A stretch of DNA of 63,258 nucleotides. Source: Argonema galeatum A003/A1 (lineage in GTDB: Bacteria; Cyanobacteriota; Cyanobacteriia; Cyanobacteriales; Aerosakkonemataceae). Below are positions 17,766 through 26,190 of the stretch, one piece after another. The stretch covers positions 14,088 to 77,345 of the forward strand of contig NZ_JAIQZM010000015.1 of NCBI RefSeq assembly GCF_023333595.1, in the 5' to 3' direction. The notes under the pieces were generated by a model that did not search any database, was not told the DNA's origin, and was given only the letters and a program-made list of their open reading frames with translations. Made by a program: the position numbers and the translations under genes. The first letter of the stretch is position 1. Each line of letters opens with the position of its first letter.

Positions 17766-20531
17766 ATGTCATTATCAAAAAACAAGATAGCTGATATAGA
17801 TGAGTTGGAAAATCTTATTTCCTTCTCAAACGATCGGGCCGCTAAAACAGAACCAGATCTGGAAAGCTTGGTAAATTTATTGTATGACTTAAGGCTGCTT
17901 GAGAAGAAAGAAAAACCCCAGGGTGAATTGATACTATGTAACGATAATTACCAGAGTAACGATTCAACAACCAGTTACGAAGTTGCGAATGGATATGAGT
18001 ATATAAATGTAAGCGCTTCACCCGTAGCCGAAGCAGAAGAAAGCCCAGAATCAAACCCGTTGCTTGAGGAAACACAAGCAGAACAACCGACGCTCGACCA
18101 TTTTACATCAGCGTCAAATATAGCAGAATCAGCATCAAATTCCATCGCGAATCGGTCACAAGAATCAAACAAGCTAGCATTGCCGTTACTTCAGGAAACA
18201 GAAGCAACGGCAATGCTAGAACCTGTTTTATCTAGCACCCAATTAACTGATGCAGAGCATTCGATCGCGAATCACGAGCAACAAGAAAGCTCGCTAGCCC
18301 AGCGATACAGCCTCGAAAAGCAAGCCAGAGAAAACTTGGCTCAGTCAAATTCATCCGAGCCGAATGACGAAAACTTAGAAGAGTTATACGGTGCGTTTAA
18401 ACGCTTGCAAACTCTTCTACTCCAACCAGAATTGGCTGACTTTAATCAGGTGCTAGATCATTTTGAACAGAAAGTATCAAATATTGAATATCAGATTCAC
18501 GAACCCACAGAATTAATCAATTTATTGCTGCCTATTATTTCCGAGCTTCTGAATCGCAAAGTAGCTGAATCAAGTGAGTCAAGAGACGCAGTTGCGGATT
18601 CCCTCGCTCCCATCATCGATCAAGTGATTTTGGCGAAAACAAGGGAAGATAGGGTGGCGATAGGTTCTGCGATAGCAGCGGCGATACCGTTCGCAATTTC
18701 CGAACAAGTTCGCAATTGTCCGACGGAAGTGGGGCACGCCATAGCACCAGATATGGCCGCAGCAATCAAGGAGCAAATAAGGCTGAATCCGCAAGCGATG
18801 GTGGCGGCTCTTTATCCGATCATTCATACAGTAATTGACAGCAAACGCGAAGAAGATATAGAGGCGCTCAGCACTGCTATAGCGCCCTTGCTCCCACGAG
18901 CCATTAAAGAACAAATTCGCAGTTACCCCCAAGAAATCGCGCAGGCTATAGCGCCAGAAATAGCATCAGCCATTAAAGAACAAATTAGACTGGAGCAAGA
19001 TTCGATCGCGTCCGCGCTAGCACCGGAAATGGGCAGAGCCATCAAACAACAGATTGAGATTGAGAGGGATGCGATGGTAGACGCCCTCTATCCCGTTATT
19101 GGCAGCACAATTGCCAAATACATGGCAGACGCAATTAAGACTATCAACGAAAAGCTCGAAAACACCTTCAGTGTAGAGGGAATCAATCGCAAAATCCGCT
19201 CCAAAGTGCAGGGAGTTTCCGAAGCAGAACTAATTCTCAAAGAAGCGATTCCCTTTACAGTTCGCGCTGTTTTCTTGATTCACAAAACTTCCGGTTTAGT
19301 TATGTCAGAAATCCAATCTTCTGGCGAACAGAAATTGGAGTCGGATATGGTGGCAGGTATGCTGACGGCTATCCGCAGCTTTGTGAATGATTGTATCGCT
19401 CAATCTGGAGATGTTTCGGAAATCGATGCGATCGATTACGGCAATTCTAAGATCGTCCTGGAAGTGGCGGGATACTGTTACCTCGCTGTGGTTACTCAAG
19501 GAAAAACTCCCCAGTGGTACAACCATAGGGTGCAGGAAGCGCTCCTAACGATCGTAGAAAGCTACGATCGCCTCATCAAGTCCTATGAAGGAGACCCTGC
19601 CAGCATCCCCGAACGGGTACACAATATCCTAGAAGGCTTAATAAAGATCGAGGATACAACTTCCAAGGATAAAAAGTTTAAATTTACTGGTTTGCTAGTT
19701 GTCGGTTCAGTTTTGGCGGGTTTAATTCTCCTGCCTTGGGGATATCATCAGTATCGTAATGGGACCGATCGCCAGATTGAGAAAGACACCGCCCAACGCT
19801 GGGCATCTGTACCGGAATTAGCCGTTTATCGTCTCTCCATCGATGCCTATGACGGCAAGCTGCGGCTTTCTGGAAAGTTGCCAAATCAGGAATTGCGCTC
19901 AAAAGCCGAACAAATTGCCAAGCAAATTGCACCTACCTACTCATTGAAAAATCAAATAGCCGTCCAACCGCCCCCCGATCCTGTGCGGGCAGCATCTGAC
20001 GTAAAACGAGTGACATCTATTTTAAATCAGATGAACGGCACTGCCATTTCATCCCAGTATCAAGCAGGTAAAGTCACGGTAAAGGGAACAGTAGCCCAGG
20101 TTGGCGATGCTGAGAAAATCACCCAAGCTTTTAAACAAATACCGGGGATTGTCACTGTCACCAACACCATACAACTACAGCAATTCTCCGTCCCCATCCG
20201 CATTTACTTCGAGCTTGGTGCAACTCAACTAAAAGCAGGGGATCGAAACAAAGTTCTCCAGGTCAAGGCATTTCTGAATCGCTATCCGCAAACAGACCTT
20301 ACAATAGTAGGTCATAGCGATACCATTGGCAACTCTCTGGAAAATCAGCGATTGGCACTGTCGCGGGCGGAAACGGTGCGACTCGCCCTAGTGGCAGAGG
20401 GCATCGATCCCAAACGGTTGCAAGCTGTAGGGACACCCAATCCGCCCCTTGGTCTAGATTCTAGTCAACCACTATGGTTAAGTAGATGTGTACAATTTCA
20501 GCCGATACCCCCTGGCTTCAAACGTAAATAA
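17766..20531 (+). CDS. OmpA-like membrane protein with BON and longin/roadblock-like parts
   Basis: A 921-residue single-pass protein. Residues 1-250 are acidic and low in order. About 265-470 hold several degenerate repeats of the form APxMAxAIKEQIR....MVxALYPII. About 490-625 (VRAVFLIHKTSGLVMSEIQ through VQEALLTIVESYDRLI) has the alternating strands and long helix of longin/roadblock domains, the usual partners of small Ras-like GTPases. A transmembrane helix follows at about 638-660. Two BON-like domains come next (YDGKLRLSGKLPN; AGKVTVKGTVAQVGDAEKI), then an OmpA domain (YFELGATQLKAG ... GHSDTIGN ... LSRAETVR). The start has GGGAG upstream. The Rab-like GTPase gene begins two bases after its stop, so the two are probably translated together. 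Domain calls by eye; the roadblock-like assignment is the least certain. Confidence 0.82.
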   Translation: MSLSKNKIADIDELENLISFSNDRAAKTEPDLESLVNLLYDLRLLEKKEKPQGELILCNDNYQSNDSTTSYEVANGYEYINVSASPVAEAEESPESNPLLEETQAEQPTLDHFTSASNIAESASNSIANRSQESNKLALPLLQETEATAMLEPVLSSTQLTDAEHSIANHEQQESSLAQRYSLEKQARENLAQSNSSEPNDENLEELYGAFKRLQTLLLQPELADFNQVLDHFEQKVSNIEYQIHEPTELINLLLPIISELLNRKVAESSESRDAVADSLAPIIDQVILAKTREDRVAIGSAIAAAIPFAISEQVRNCPTEVGHAIAPDMAAAIKEQIRLNPQAMVAALYPIIHTVIDSKREEDIEALSTAIAPLLPRAIKEQIRSYPQEIAQAIAPEIASAIKEQIRLEQDSIASALAPEMGRAIKQQIEIERDAMVDALYPVIGSTIAKYMADAIKTINEKLENTFSVEGINRKIRSKVQGVSEAELILKEAIPFTVRAVFLIHKTSGLVMSEIQSSGEQKLESDMVAGMLTAIRSFVNDCIAQSGDVSEIDAIDYGNSKIVLEVAGYCYLAVVTQGKTPQWYNHRVQEALLTIVESYDRLIKSYEGDPASIPERVHNILEGLIKIEDTTSKDKKFKFTGLLVVGSVLAGLILLPWGYHQYRNGTDRQIEKDTAQRWASVPELAVYRLSIDAYDGKLRLSGKLPNQELRSKAEQIAKQIAPTYSLKNQIAVQPPPDPVRAASDVKRVTSILNQMNGTAISSQYQAGKVTVKGTVAQVGDAEKITQAFKQIPGIVTVTNTIQLQQFSVPIRIYFELGATQLKAGDRNKVLQVKAFLNRYPQTDLTIVGHSDTIGNSLENQRLALSRAETVRLALVAEGIDPKRLQAVGTPNPPLGLDSSQPLWLSRCVQFQPIPPGFKRK

Positions 20532-20533
20532 TT

Positions 20534-21067
20534 ATGTCCACGATCTCGAAAAAAATTTGCCTTGTTGGTGACTTTGGCGTAGGTAAAACTAGCTTGATTC
20601 GTCGTTTTGTAGAGCAGCAATTCAGCGATCAGTATCTTTCAACTGTGGGAGTCAAGATTTCTCGCAAAACTGTTGAATTAGAAGGAGTAAAAGAGCCGGA
20701 AAAGTTGAGTTTGCAGATGATGATATGGGACTTAGAAGGTCATACGAAATTTAAGGGGATCGCACCAACTTATCTAGCTGGCGCTGGCGGTGCGATCATT
20801 GTTGCCGATGTCACCCGTCAAGAAACCCTAGAACGGATAAGTGAGCATATCGATTTGTTTTTTTCCGTCAACCCCAAAGGCTTTATCATTATTGCCTTGA
20901 ATAAATCAGATATGTTCGAGGACGAAAAAATAGATAAACTTCTCAGCAATTATCAGTTTGAAGACCAGGATCGAGTATTGGCAACCCATTCAACTTCTGC
21001 AAAGACAGGCAAAGACGTTGACCTAATATTTCACAAATTAGCTAAAAAAATGGTATTACCAATCTGA
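20534..21067 (+). CDS. Rab/Ras-like small GTPase
   Basis: A 177-residue protein strongly resembling eukaryotic Rab GTPases. G1 is GDFGVGKTS (residues 12-20), G2 the Thr in STVGVKI, G3 DLEGH, G4 NKSD and G5 TSAKTG. The catalytic Gln of Ras (DxxGQ) is His here, so intrinsic hydrolysis may be slow or need a partner. There is no C-terminal Cys for prenylation (the end is MVLPI), so membrane contact would have to come through another protein. The upstream OmpA-like protein is the obvious candidate, two bases away. Prokaryotic Ras-superfamily proteins (MglA, Rup and Rab-like groups) are known; this family's role is not known to me. Confidence 0.92.
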   Translation: MSTISKKICLVGDFGVGKTSLIRRFVEQQFSDQYLSTVGVKISRKTVELEGVKEPEKLSLQMMIWDLEGHTKFKGIAPTYLAGAGGAIIVADVTRQETLERISEHIDLFFSVNPKGFIIIALNKSDMFEDEKIDKLLSNYQFEDQDRVLATHSTSAKTGKDVDLIFHKLAKKMVLPI

Positions 21068-21109
21068 ATATCTCATTTTTAACCAATCCTCAAACCCACC
21101 CACACCCTT

Positions 21110-22684
21110 ATGAACTATCACGTCCTCGATAAGATTTTCAACCAACCTTCTATACTCCGCCACATAGAATATTTGATAGTAGATAAAAACCTCGACATCT
21201 TAGATATATCCGAGTCAGTGCAACGGTTTGCCGATGCTCCTACTCGCGTCGTAAAAGCAAATGATGTTCGCGAGGGGTTTCCCGAATTAATAGGATATGA
21301 AGATATCTTAATTTCCATCATTCAAGGACAGCAAGAGGCTTTCCAGTTAAAAGGAGTTGCCCGGTCTTTAGGGCAGCATTCTCCGCCATTATATATTGAT
21401 ATCTATGTGGTTGGCGATCGAGACGAAAACAATTATGAAAGTACATTGATAATTATCATTGAAGATGCTACTGAAAGAATGGTTATGGAGCAAAGTTTAG
21501 TACAGAGAGTAAATGAAGCAAATCTTTTATTGAGTGCCTTGGCTGTTTCCAAAGATTATATCGATAAAATTATTACTTCAATGGCAGATGCGTTGTTAGT
21601 GACAACAAAAGCGGGAAAAATAAAAAGAGTAAATCGAGCGGCAAGCGATTTGTTCGGTTATAGCGAATCAGAATTAATCAACAATTATATTTCTACGATC
21701 GTTCCTGACGAAAATTTTCTGCCAACAGCGAATCTGCGAAATGACTTATCCACAGGTGAATTGTTCAAAAATGTAGATTTTCTTTGTAAAAATATCAAGG
21801 GAGAAGAGATTGCAGTAGCATTTTCTTGCTCAACAATTAACACTGAAATAGAGGATTTTCAAGAATTTGTATATGTTGGACGAGATATCACAGAGCGCAA
21901 GCGAGCAGAGGCAGAAATGCGTCAGGCTCTGGCAAAAGAAAAGGAACTCAACGAATTAAAATCTAACTTTGTTTCTATGGTTTCCCACGAATTTGGCAAT
22001 CCGCTCAATACAGTAATAATGTCTGCTGAATTACTGGAACACTATGGCGATCGATCTACTGAAGAAGAGAAAATTGAGTATATTCATCACATTCGCTCGG
22101 CTGCCAAACAGATGAGTAAACTATTAAAAGATGTCCTGGTTATAGGTAGGGTAGAAGCTGGGAAAATAGACTTTAACCCAGAACCAATTGATTTAATAAA
22201 ATTCTGCGCTGATGTGGTAGAACAAATAAAATTTAGTGGTGGTGGCAAGCGAACGATCGACTTTGTTCATAACGGAATTGTTCAGGGACCGATCGCATCT
22301 GACGATGAGTTACAAGACTTGCCCCTCATGGATGAAAAACTCTTACAACATATTCTTACTAATTTACTTTCTAACGCACTCAAATATTCACCTCAAGGCG
22401 GCACAGTGTATTTTAACCTAAATTGTCAAAATGGAGAAGCTATATTTCAAATTAAAGATAAGGGAATTGGTATACCTCCAGATGACTTAAAGAAATTATT
22501 TGAAACATTCCATCGAGCCAAAAATGTTGGCAAAATTCCTGGAACAGGACTGGGGCTAGCTATCGTCAAGCAATCTGTAGATATCCACGGTGGCACCATC
22601 GCGGTGGAGAGCGAGGTAGGGATGGGAACGACATTTACAGTCACGATTCCATTAAACAACGACAGTCAACCTAATCTCGATTAA
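21110..22684 (+). CDS. PAS-PAS sensor histidine kinase
   Basis: A 524-residue cytoplasmic sensor kinase without membrane segments. Residues 1-135 form a PAS-like module with RHIEYLIVDKNLDILDISE and VREGFPELIGYEDIL. About 150-265 is a second PAS (GKIKRVNRAASDLFGYSESEL) ending RDITERKRAE. The kinase core follows, with the phospho-His in MVSHEFGNPLNTVIMSAE, N box NLLSNALKYSP, DKGIGIPPDD and GTGLGLAIV. It lies 42 bases after the GTPase gene. The first 260 residues recur in the next two genes, so the three arose by tandem duplication. No response regulator lies beside it. Confidence 0.92.
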   Translation: MNYHVLDKIFNQPSILRHIEYLIVDKNLDILDISESVQRFADAPTRVVKANDVREGFPELIGYEDILISIIQGQQEAFQLKGVARSLGQHSPPLYIDIYVVGDRDENNYESTLIIIIEDATERMVMEQSLVQRVNEANLLLSALAVSKDYIDKIITSMADALLVTTKAGKIKRVNRAASDLFGYSESELINNYISTIVPDENFLPTANLRNDLSTGELFKNVDFLCKNIKGEEIAVAFSCSTINTEIEDFQEFVYVGRDITERKRAEAEMRQALAKEKELNELKSNFVSMVSHEFGNPLNTVIMSAELLEHYGDRSTEEEKIEYIHHIRSAAKQMSKLLKDVLVIGRVEAGKIDFNPEPIDLIKFCADVVEQIKFSGGGKRTIDFVHNGIVQGPIASDDELQDLPLMDEKLLQHILTNLLSNALKYSPQGGTVYFNLNCQNGEAIFQIKDKGIGIPPDDLKKLFETFHRAKNVGKIPGTGLGLAIVKQSVDIHGGTIAVESEVGMGTTFTVTIPLNNDSQPNLD

Positions 22685-22720
22685 AATCAAATCTATTATT
22701 ATGATAGGATCGGAGGTTGA

Positions 22721-23500
22721 ATGAATCCGCTTTTAAACAAACTTTTAGCACTAATATCCCCACCCCGCCGCATGGAATATATGGCAGTGGATGAGGACTT
22801 GAAAATTTTAGAGGCATCCTGGGATGTGCAACGGTTTGCCGATTGTCCCGAACGGGTAATTAAGGGAAAAGATGTTCGTCTGGGCTTTCCTGAATTCATA
22901 GGAATTGAAGATATCCTAACTGCTGTTCTTACTGGAGAGCAGAATAGTTTCGAGTTAAGAGGGCTAGCCCGTTTTTTAGATCGAAACGAGCCTTTATATA
23001 TTGATATTTCCATTGTCGCCGATCGGGATGAAAAAAGCTTGCAAGCTCGTCTAATTATCTTATTAGAAGATGTGACAGAAAGAATGGTTTTACAGCAAAG
23101 CTTGACCCAAAGAGCTAATGAAACAAGTCTTTTGGCACATACATTAACAGAATACAAAAGATATATTGATAAAGTTTTTACTTCGATGGCAGAAGCATTA
23201 TTAGTTACTACAAATTCTGGTAACATAAAAAAAGTTAATCAAGCAGCACAAGATTTATTTGGCTATAGCGAATGGGAATTAATCAATCAGCCTATTTCGA
23301 GTATTATTCTTGATGAAGATTTTTTACGACAATCTAGAGATCGATATTCCATAGAACGAGGAAAAGCGTTTAAAAATGTAAAAGTAGTTTGTCAAACTAA
23401 AAGAGGAGAACATATTTATCTAGAATTTTCTTGTTCAGCTATTGAAACGGATATAGAGGACTTTCAAGACTTTATTTATGTTTGTAGGGAGATCGGCTAA
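22721..23500 (+). CDS. Tandem-PAS protein without output domain
   Basis: A 259-residue protein that aligns along its whole length with the sensor halves of its two neighbours: RRMEYMAVDEDLKILEAS, VQRFADCPERV, LGFPEFIGIEDIL, PLYIDIS, then a second PAS with GNIKKVNQAAQDLFGYSEWE. It stops at FIYVCREIG, just where the siblings read GRDITERKR or GRDITDRQR and continue into their outputs. A strong ribosome site, GGAGGT, precedes the ATG by five bases, so it is probably expressed. It may be a truncated kinase, or a stand-alone sensor or competitor that pairs with the sibling PAS domains. A hairpin lies after it. Confidence 0.85.
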   Translation: MNPLLNKLLALISPPRRMEYMAVDEDLKILEASWDVQRFADCPERVIKGKDVRLGFPEFIGIEDILTAVLTGEQNSFELRGLARFLDRNEPLYIDISIVADRDEKSLQARLIILLEDVTERMVLQQSLTQRANETSLLAHTLTEYKRYIDKVFTSMAEALLVTTNSGNIKKVNQAAQDLFGYSEWELINQPISSIILDEDFLRQSRDRYSIERGKAFKNVKVVCQTKRGEHIYLEFSCSAIETDIEDFQDFIYVCREIG

Positions 23501-23565
23501 CGCAAGCGTGCCAAATTAAGACTCTTTTTTTGCCCGACGACTCTCATTCGCGGCTTGCGCGTACA

Positions 23566-23585
23566 AAGCCCGCCTGCGCGGGCTT
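23566..23585. terminator. Hairpin after the tandem-PAS gene
   Basis: Perfect arms AAGCCCGC (23566-23573) and GCGGGCTT (23578-23585) with a four-base loop, 66 bases past the stop codon. There is no clean T-run after it (CAAGAAAAAGG), so it may be a dispersed palindrome more than a strong terminator. It lies in a 192-base gap before the cyclase gene. Confidence 0.5.
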
Positions 23586-23692
23586 CAAGAAAAAGGGGAG
23601 AGTTAACCCAGATTTGGTATAAATTGACGAAAGGTTTTGCAAATTAGTTTTCGAGAAACTGCTTTAATTTTCTATTTCTAAAAATAGGTGTT

Positions 23693-26059
23693 ATGAAATA
23701 TTGGGTACTGGATAATATTTTCAATAAGCCTTCAGCACCACGTCACATAGAATATTTGACAATGGATCGGGATTTCAAGATTCTCGATACATCCGAGACA
23801 GTGCAACGATTTGCCGATCGGCCCCTGGAAGTCGTGGTGGGCCAAGATGTCCGCGAAGGCTTTCCTGAATTGATCGGGCTTGAAGATATCCTCATTGCCA
23901 TCTTGTCAGGACAGCAGGAGTGCTTTCAATTACAAGGCATTGCAAGGCTTTCCGAGGATGGATCTCCTTTATATATCGATATTTATGCGATCGGAGATGA
24001 AGATGAAAAAAGTTCTGGTAACAGCCTATTCATGTTCATTGAGGATGTTACAGAAAAAATGGTGTTGGAGCAAGCTTTAGTCCAGAGAGTCAATGAATTA
24101 AATCTTTTATCGAGCGCCATAGAAGCTTCCAAAAAATCCATAGATAAAATTATCACAGCAATGGCAGATGCCTTGTTCGTGACAAATGATTCTGGGAACA
24201 TAAAAACTGTAAACAAAGCCGCTCAAGATTTGTTTGAGTATAGGGAAGCAGAATTAATTAACCAGCCGATCTCAAAAATTATTGCCGATCGCAATTTCGT
24301 CCTCCAAGTAATTCAAGATTATCCCTTATCTCCAGGAGAATTATTGAAGGATATGGAAGTAATTTGTCAGACAAAAACTGGAAAAAAGATTGTTGTTGCA
24401 TTTTCCTGCTCAACCGTTCAGACAGAGATCGAAGGCGTACAAGATTTTATCTATATAGGTAGGGATATCACCGATCGACAGCGGATTGAAAAGCGCCTGT
24501 TGATACAGTATGCCACGACGCGCATCCTGTCAGAGTCTCCCTCCCTAGTGCAGGCGCTACCGAAAATCATGCTAGCAATCTGTGAAAGCTTGGGATGGGC
24601 TTTAGGTGAATTTTGGATGCCAGAAACGGGGGAGCGGGGGAGCGGGGGAGTGGGGGAGCAGAAGTCCCCAGATCCCTGTCTGCAGTGTGCGGAAATTTGG
24701 TGTAGACCATCGCCCGCGATGTCAGAGTTTATTCATGTAACCAAGCAAACTACTTTTGCGCTAGGTGTTGGGTTGCCGGGTCGCATTTGGGCTAGCCGTT
24801 CTCCTGACTGGGTTCCCGATGTTGCTGATGATGCTAACTACGTGCGATCGCAGCTGGCATCATCAGCAGGACTGCACGCAGCATTTGGGTTCCCTATTCA
24901 GAGCAATCGCGAAATTCTGGGGGTGATGATTTTTTATAGTCGTGAAAAACAACAGATTGATGAAGATTTGCTTCAGATGATGACAGCTATTGGCAGCCAA
25001 ATGGGTCAGTTTATCAAACGCAAACAAGCAGAGACAGCCCTAGCTGAGAGCGAAGAACGATATCGAGATTTGTTTGAGGGCGCTAGCGATTTGATTCAGT
25101 CTGTTGACGCTAACGGTTATTTTATATATGTTAATCGTGCTTGGCGAGAAACTCTGGGATATAACGAAACTGAAATTGCAAAAATAACTGTATTCGATAT
25201 TATTCATCCCGATTCAGTATTACATTTTAAAGATACTTTCCAGAAAGTAATGCCTGGAAAAAACACGAATCGGGTTAAAGCAGAATTTATTACCAAAGAT
25301 GGCCAAAAAATCTCTGTTGAAGGAAGCGTAAACTGTAAATTTGTAGATGATAAGCCAGTTGCCACTCGCGCTATTTTTCGCGATATCACCGAGCGCTTGC
25401 AAGCGGAAGAGGCGCTGCGCTATCAACAGCAACAAACAGAACGCCTGTTACTTAATATCTTGCCAGGGCCGATCGCAGAGCGTCTGAAACAGGAACAAAC
25501 CACTATTGCGGAAAACTTTGCCGATGTCACCGTTATGTTTGCCGATCTTGTTGGCTTTACAGAGCTTTCTTCGACGGTATCGCCAACAGAACTGGTTGAG
25601 ATACTCAATGTAATTTTCTCCGAGTTCGATCAGCTAGCTGAAAAACATGGTTTGGAGAAAATCAAGACGATCGGAGATGCTTATATGGTAGTAGGAGGTC
25701 TGCCAGTGCCCCAGAGCAACCACGCTATTGCGATCGCAGAAATGGCACTCGATATGCAAACTGCAATTGTCCAATTCAGCGAAGAAACAGGACGCATTTT
25801 AAATATTCGGATTGGCATCAATACCGGGCCTGTTGTTGCGGGTGTGATTGGCACGAAAAAGTTTATTTACGATTTGTGGGGTGACACTGTAAATATCGCC
25901 AGTCGCATGGAATCTCACGGTTTGCCCGGAGAAATTCAAATAACTGAGGCAACTTACGAATATTTACGCGATCGCTACTTTTTTGAGGATCGCGGCGAAA
26001 TCCCAGTCAAAGGTAAAGGTAAAATGAATACTTATTTTCTTGTCGGCAGAAAACTTTAG
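23693..26059 (+). CDS. PAS-PAS-GAF-PAS adenylate cyclase (class III)
   Basis: A 788-residue signalling enzyme. Residues 1-260 repeat the duplicated sensor module of the two genes upstream (RHIEYLTMDRDFKILDTSE; VREGFPELIGLEDIL). A GAF-like domain (about 270-445, with GLPGRIWASRSPDWVPDV), a further PAS (about 448-575) and a class III cyclase domain (about 600-785) follow. The cyclase keeps both metal-binding Asp residues (MFADLVGF and TIGDAYMVVGG), the base-selecting Lys (EKIKTIGD) and Asp (LWGDTVN) that mark ATP as substrate, and the Asn/Arg of VNIASRM. Cyclic AMP production is therefore likely. In the GAF part a G-rich 8-base repeat has inserted a Gly-rich loop in frame. It ends the six-gene run. 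Confidence 0.92.
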   Translation: MKYWVLDNIFNKPSAPRHIEYLTMDRDFKILDTSETVQRFADRPLEVVVGQDVREGFPELIGLEDILIAILSGQQECFQLQGIARLSEDGSPLYIDIYAIGDEDEKSSGNSLFMFIEDVTEKMVLEQALVQRVNELNLLSSAIEASKKSIDKIITAMADALFVTNDSGNIKTVNKAAQDLFEYREAELINQPISKIIADRNFVLQVIQDYPLSPGELLKDMEVICQTKTGKKIVVAFSCSTVQTEIEGVQDFIYIGRDITDRQRIEKRLLIQYATTRILSESPSLVQALPKIMLAICESLGWALGEFWMPETGERGSGGVGEQKSPDPCLQCAEIWCRPSPAMSEFIHVTKQTTFALGVGLPGRIWASRSPDWVPDVADDANYVRSQLASSAGLHAAFGFPIQSNREILGVMIFYSREKQQIDEDLLQMMTAIGSQMGQFIKRKQAETALAESEERYRDLFEGASDLIQSVDANGYFIYVNRAWRETLGYNETEIAKITVFDIIHPDSVLHFKDTFQKVMPGKNTNRVKAEFITKDGQKISVEGSVNCKFVDDKPVATRAIFRDITERLQAEEALRYQQQQTERLLLNILPGPIAERLKQEQTTIAENFADVTVMFADLVGFTELSSTVSPTELVEILNVIFSEFDQLAEKHGLEKIKTIGDAYMVVGGLPVPQSNHAIAIAEMALDMQTAIVQFSEETGRILNIRIGINTGPVVAGVIGTKKFIYDLWGDTVNIASRMESHGLPGEIQITEATYEYLRDRYFFEDRGEIPVKGKGKMNTYFLVGRKL
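24628..24659. repeat. Four-copy G-rich 8-base repeat inside the cyclase gene
   Basis: Four copies of GGGGGAGC (one with final T) lie within the coding region for the GAF domain and encode GERGSGGVGEQ. Such G-rich units are usually found between genes in cyanobacteria. Here the reading frame continues unbroken on both sides. Confidence 0.75.
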
Positions 26060-26190
26060 TAGTCATATCATGTCCGGTAGCATCGATTGCCTAAAAAAAA
26101 TCGCTCTCTTATGAACGCAGATAAGAATAAGAAGACGAATTTTTTAGGTAACCAATGCGTAATACCAAATCGGCTTGCCTTGACCCCTTT

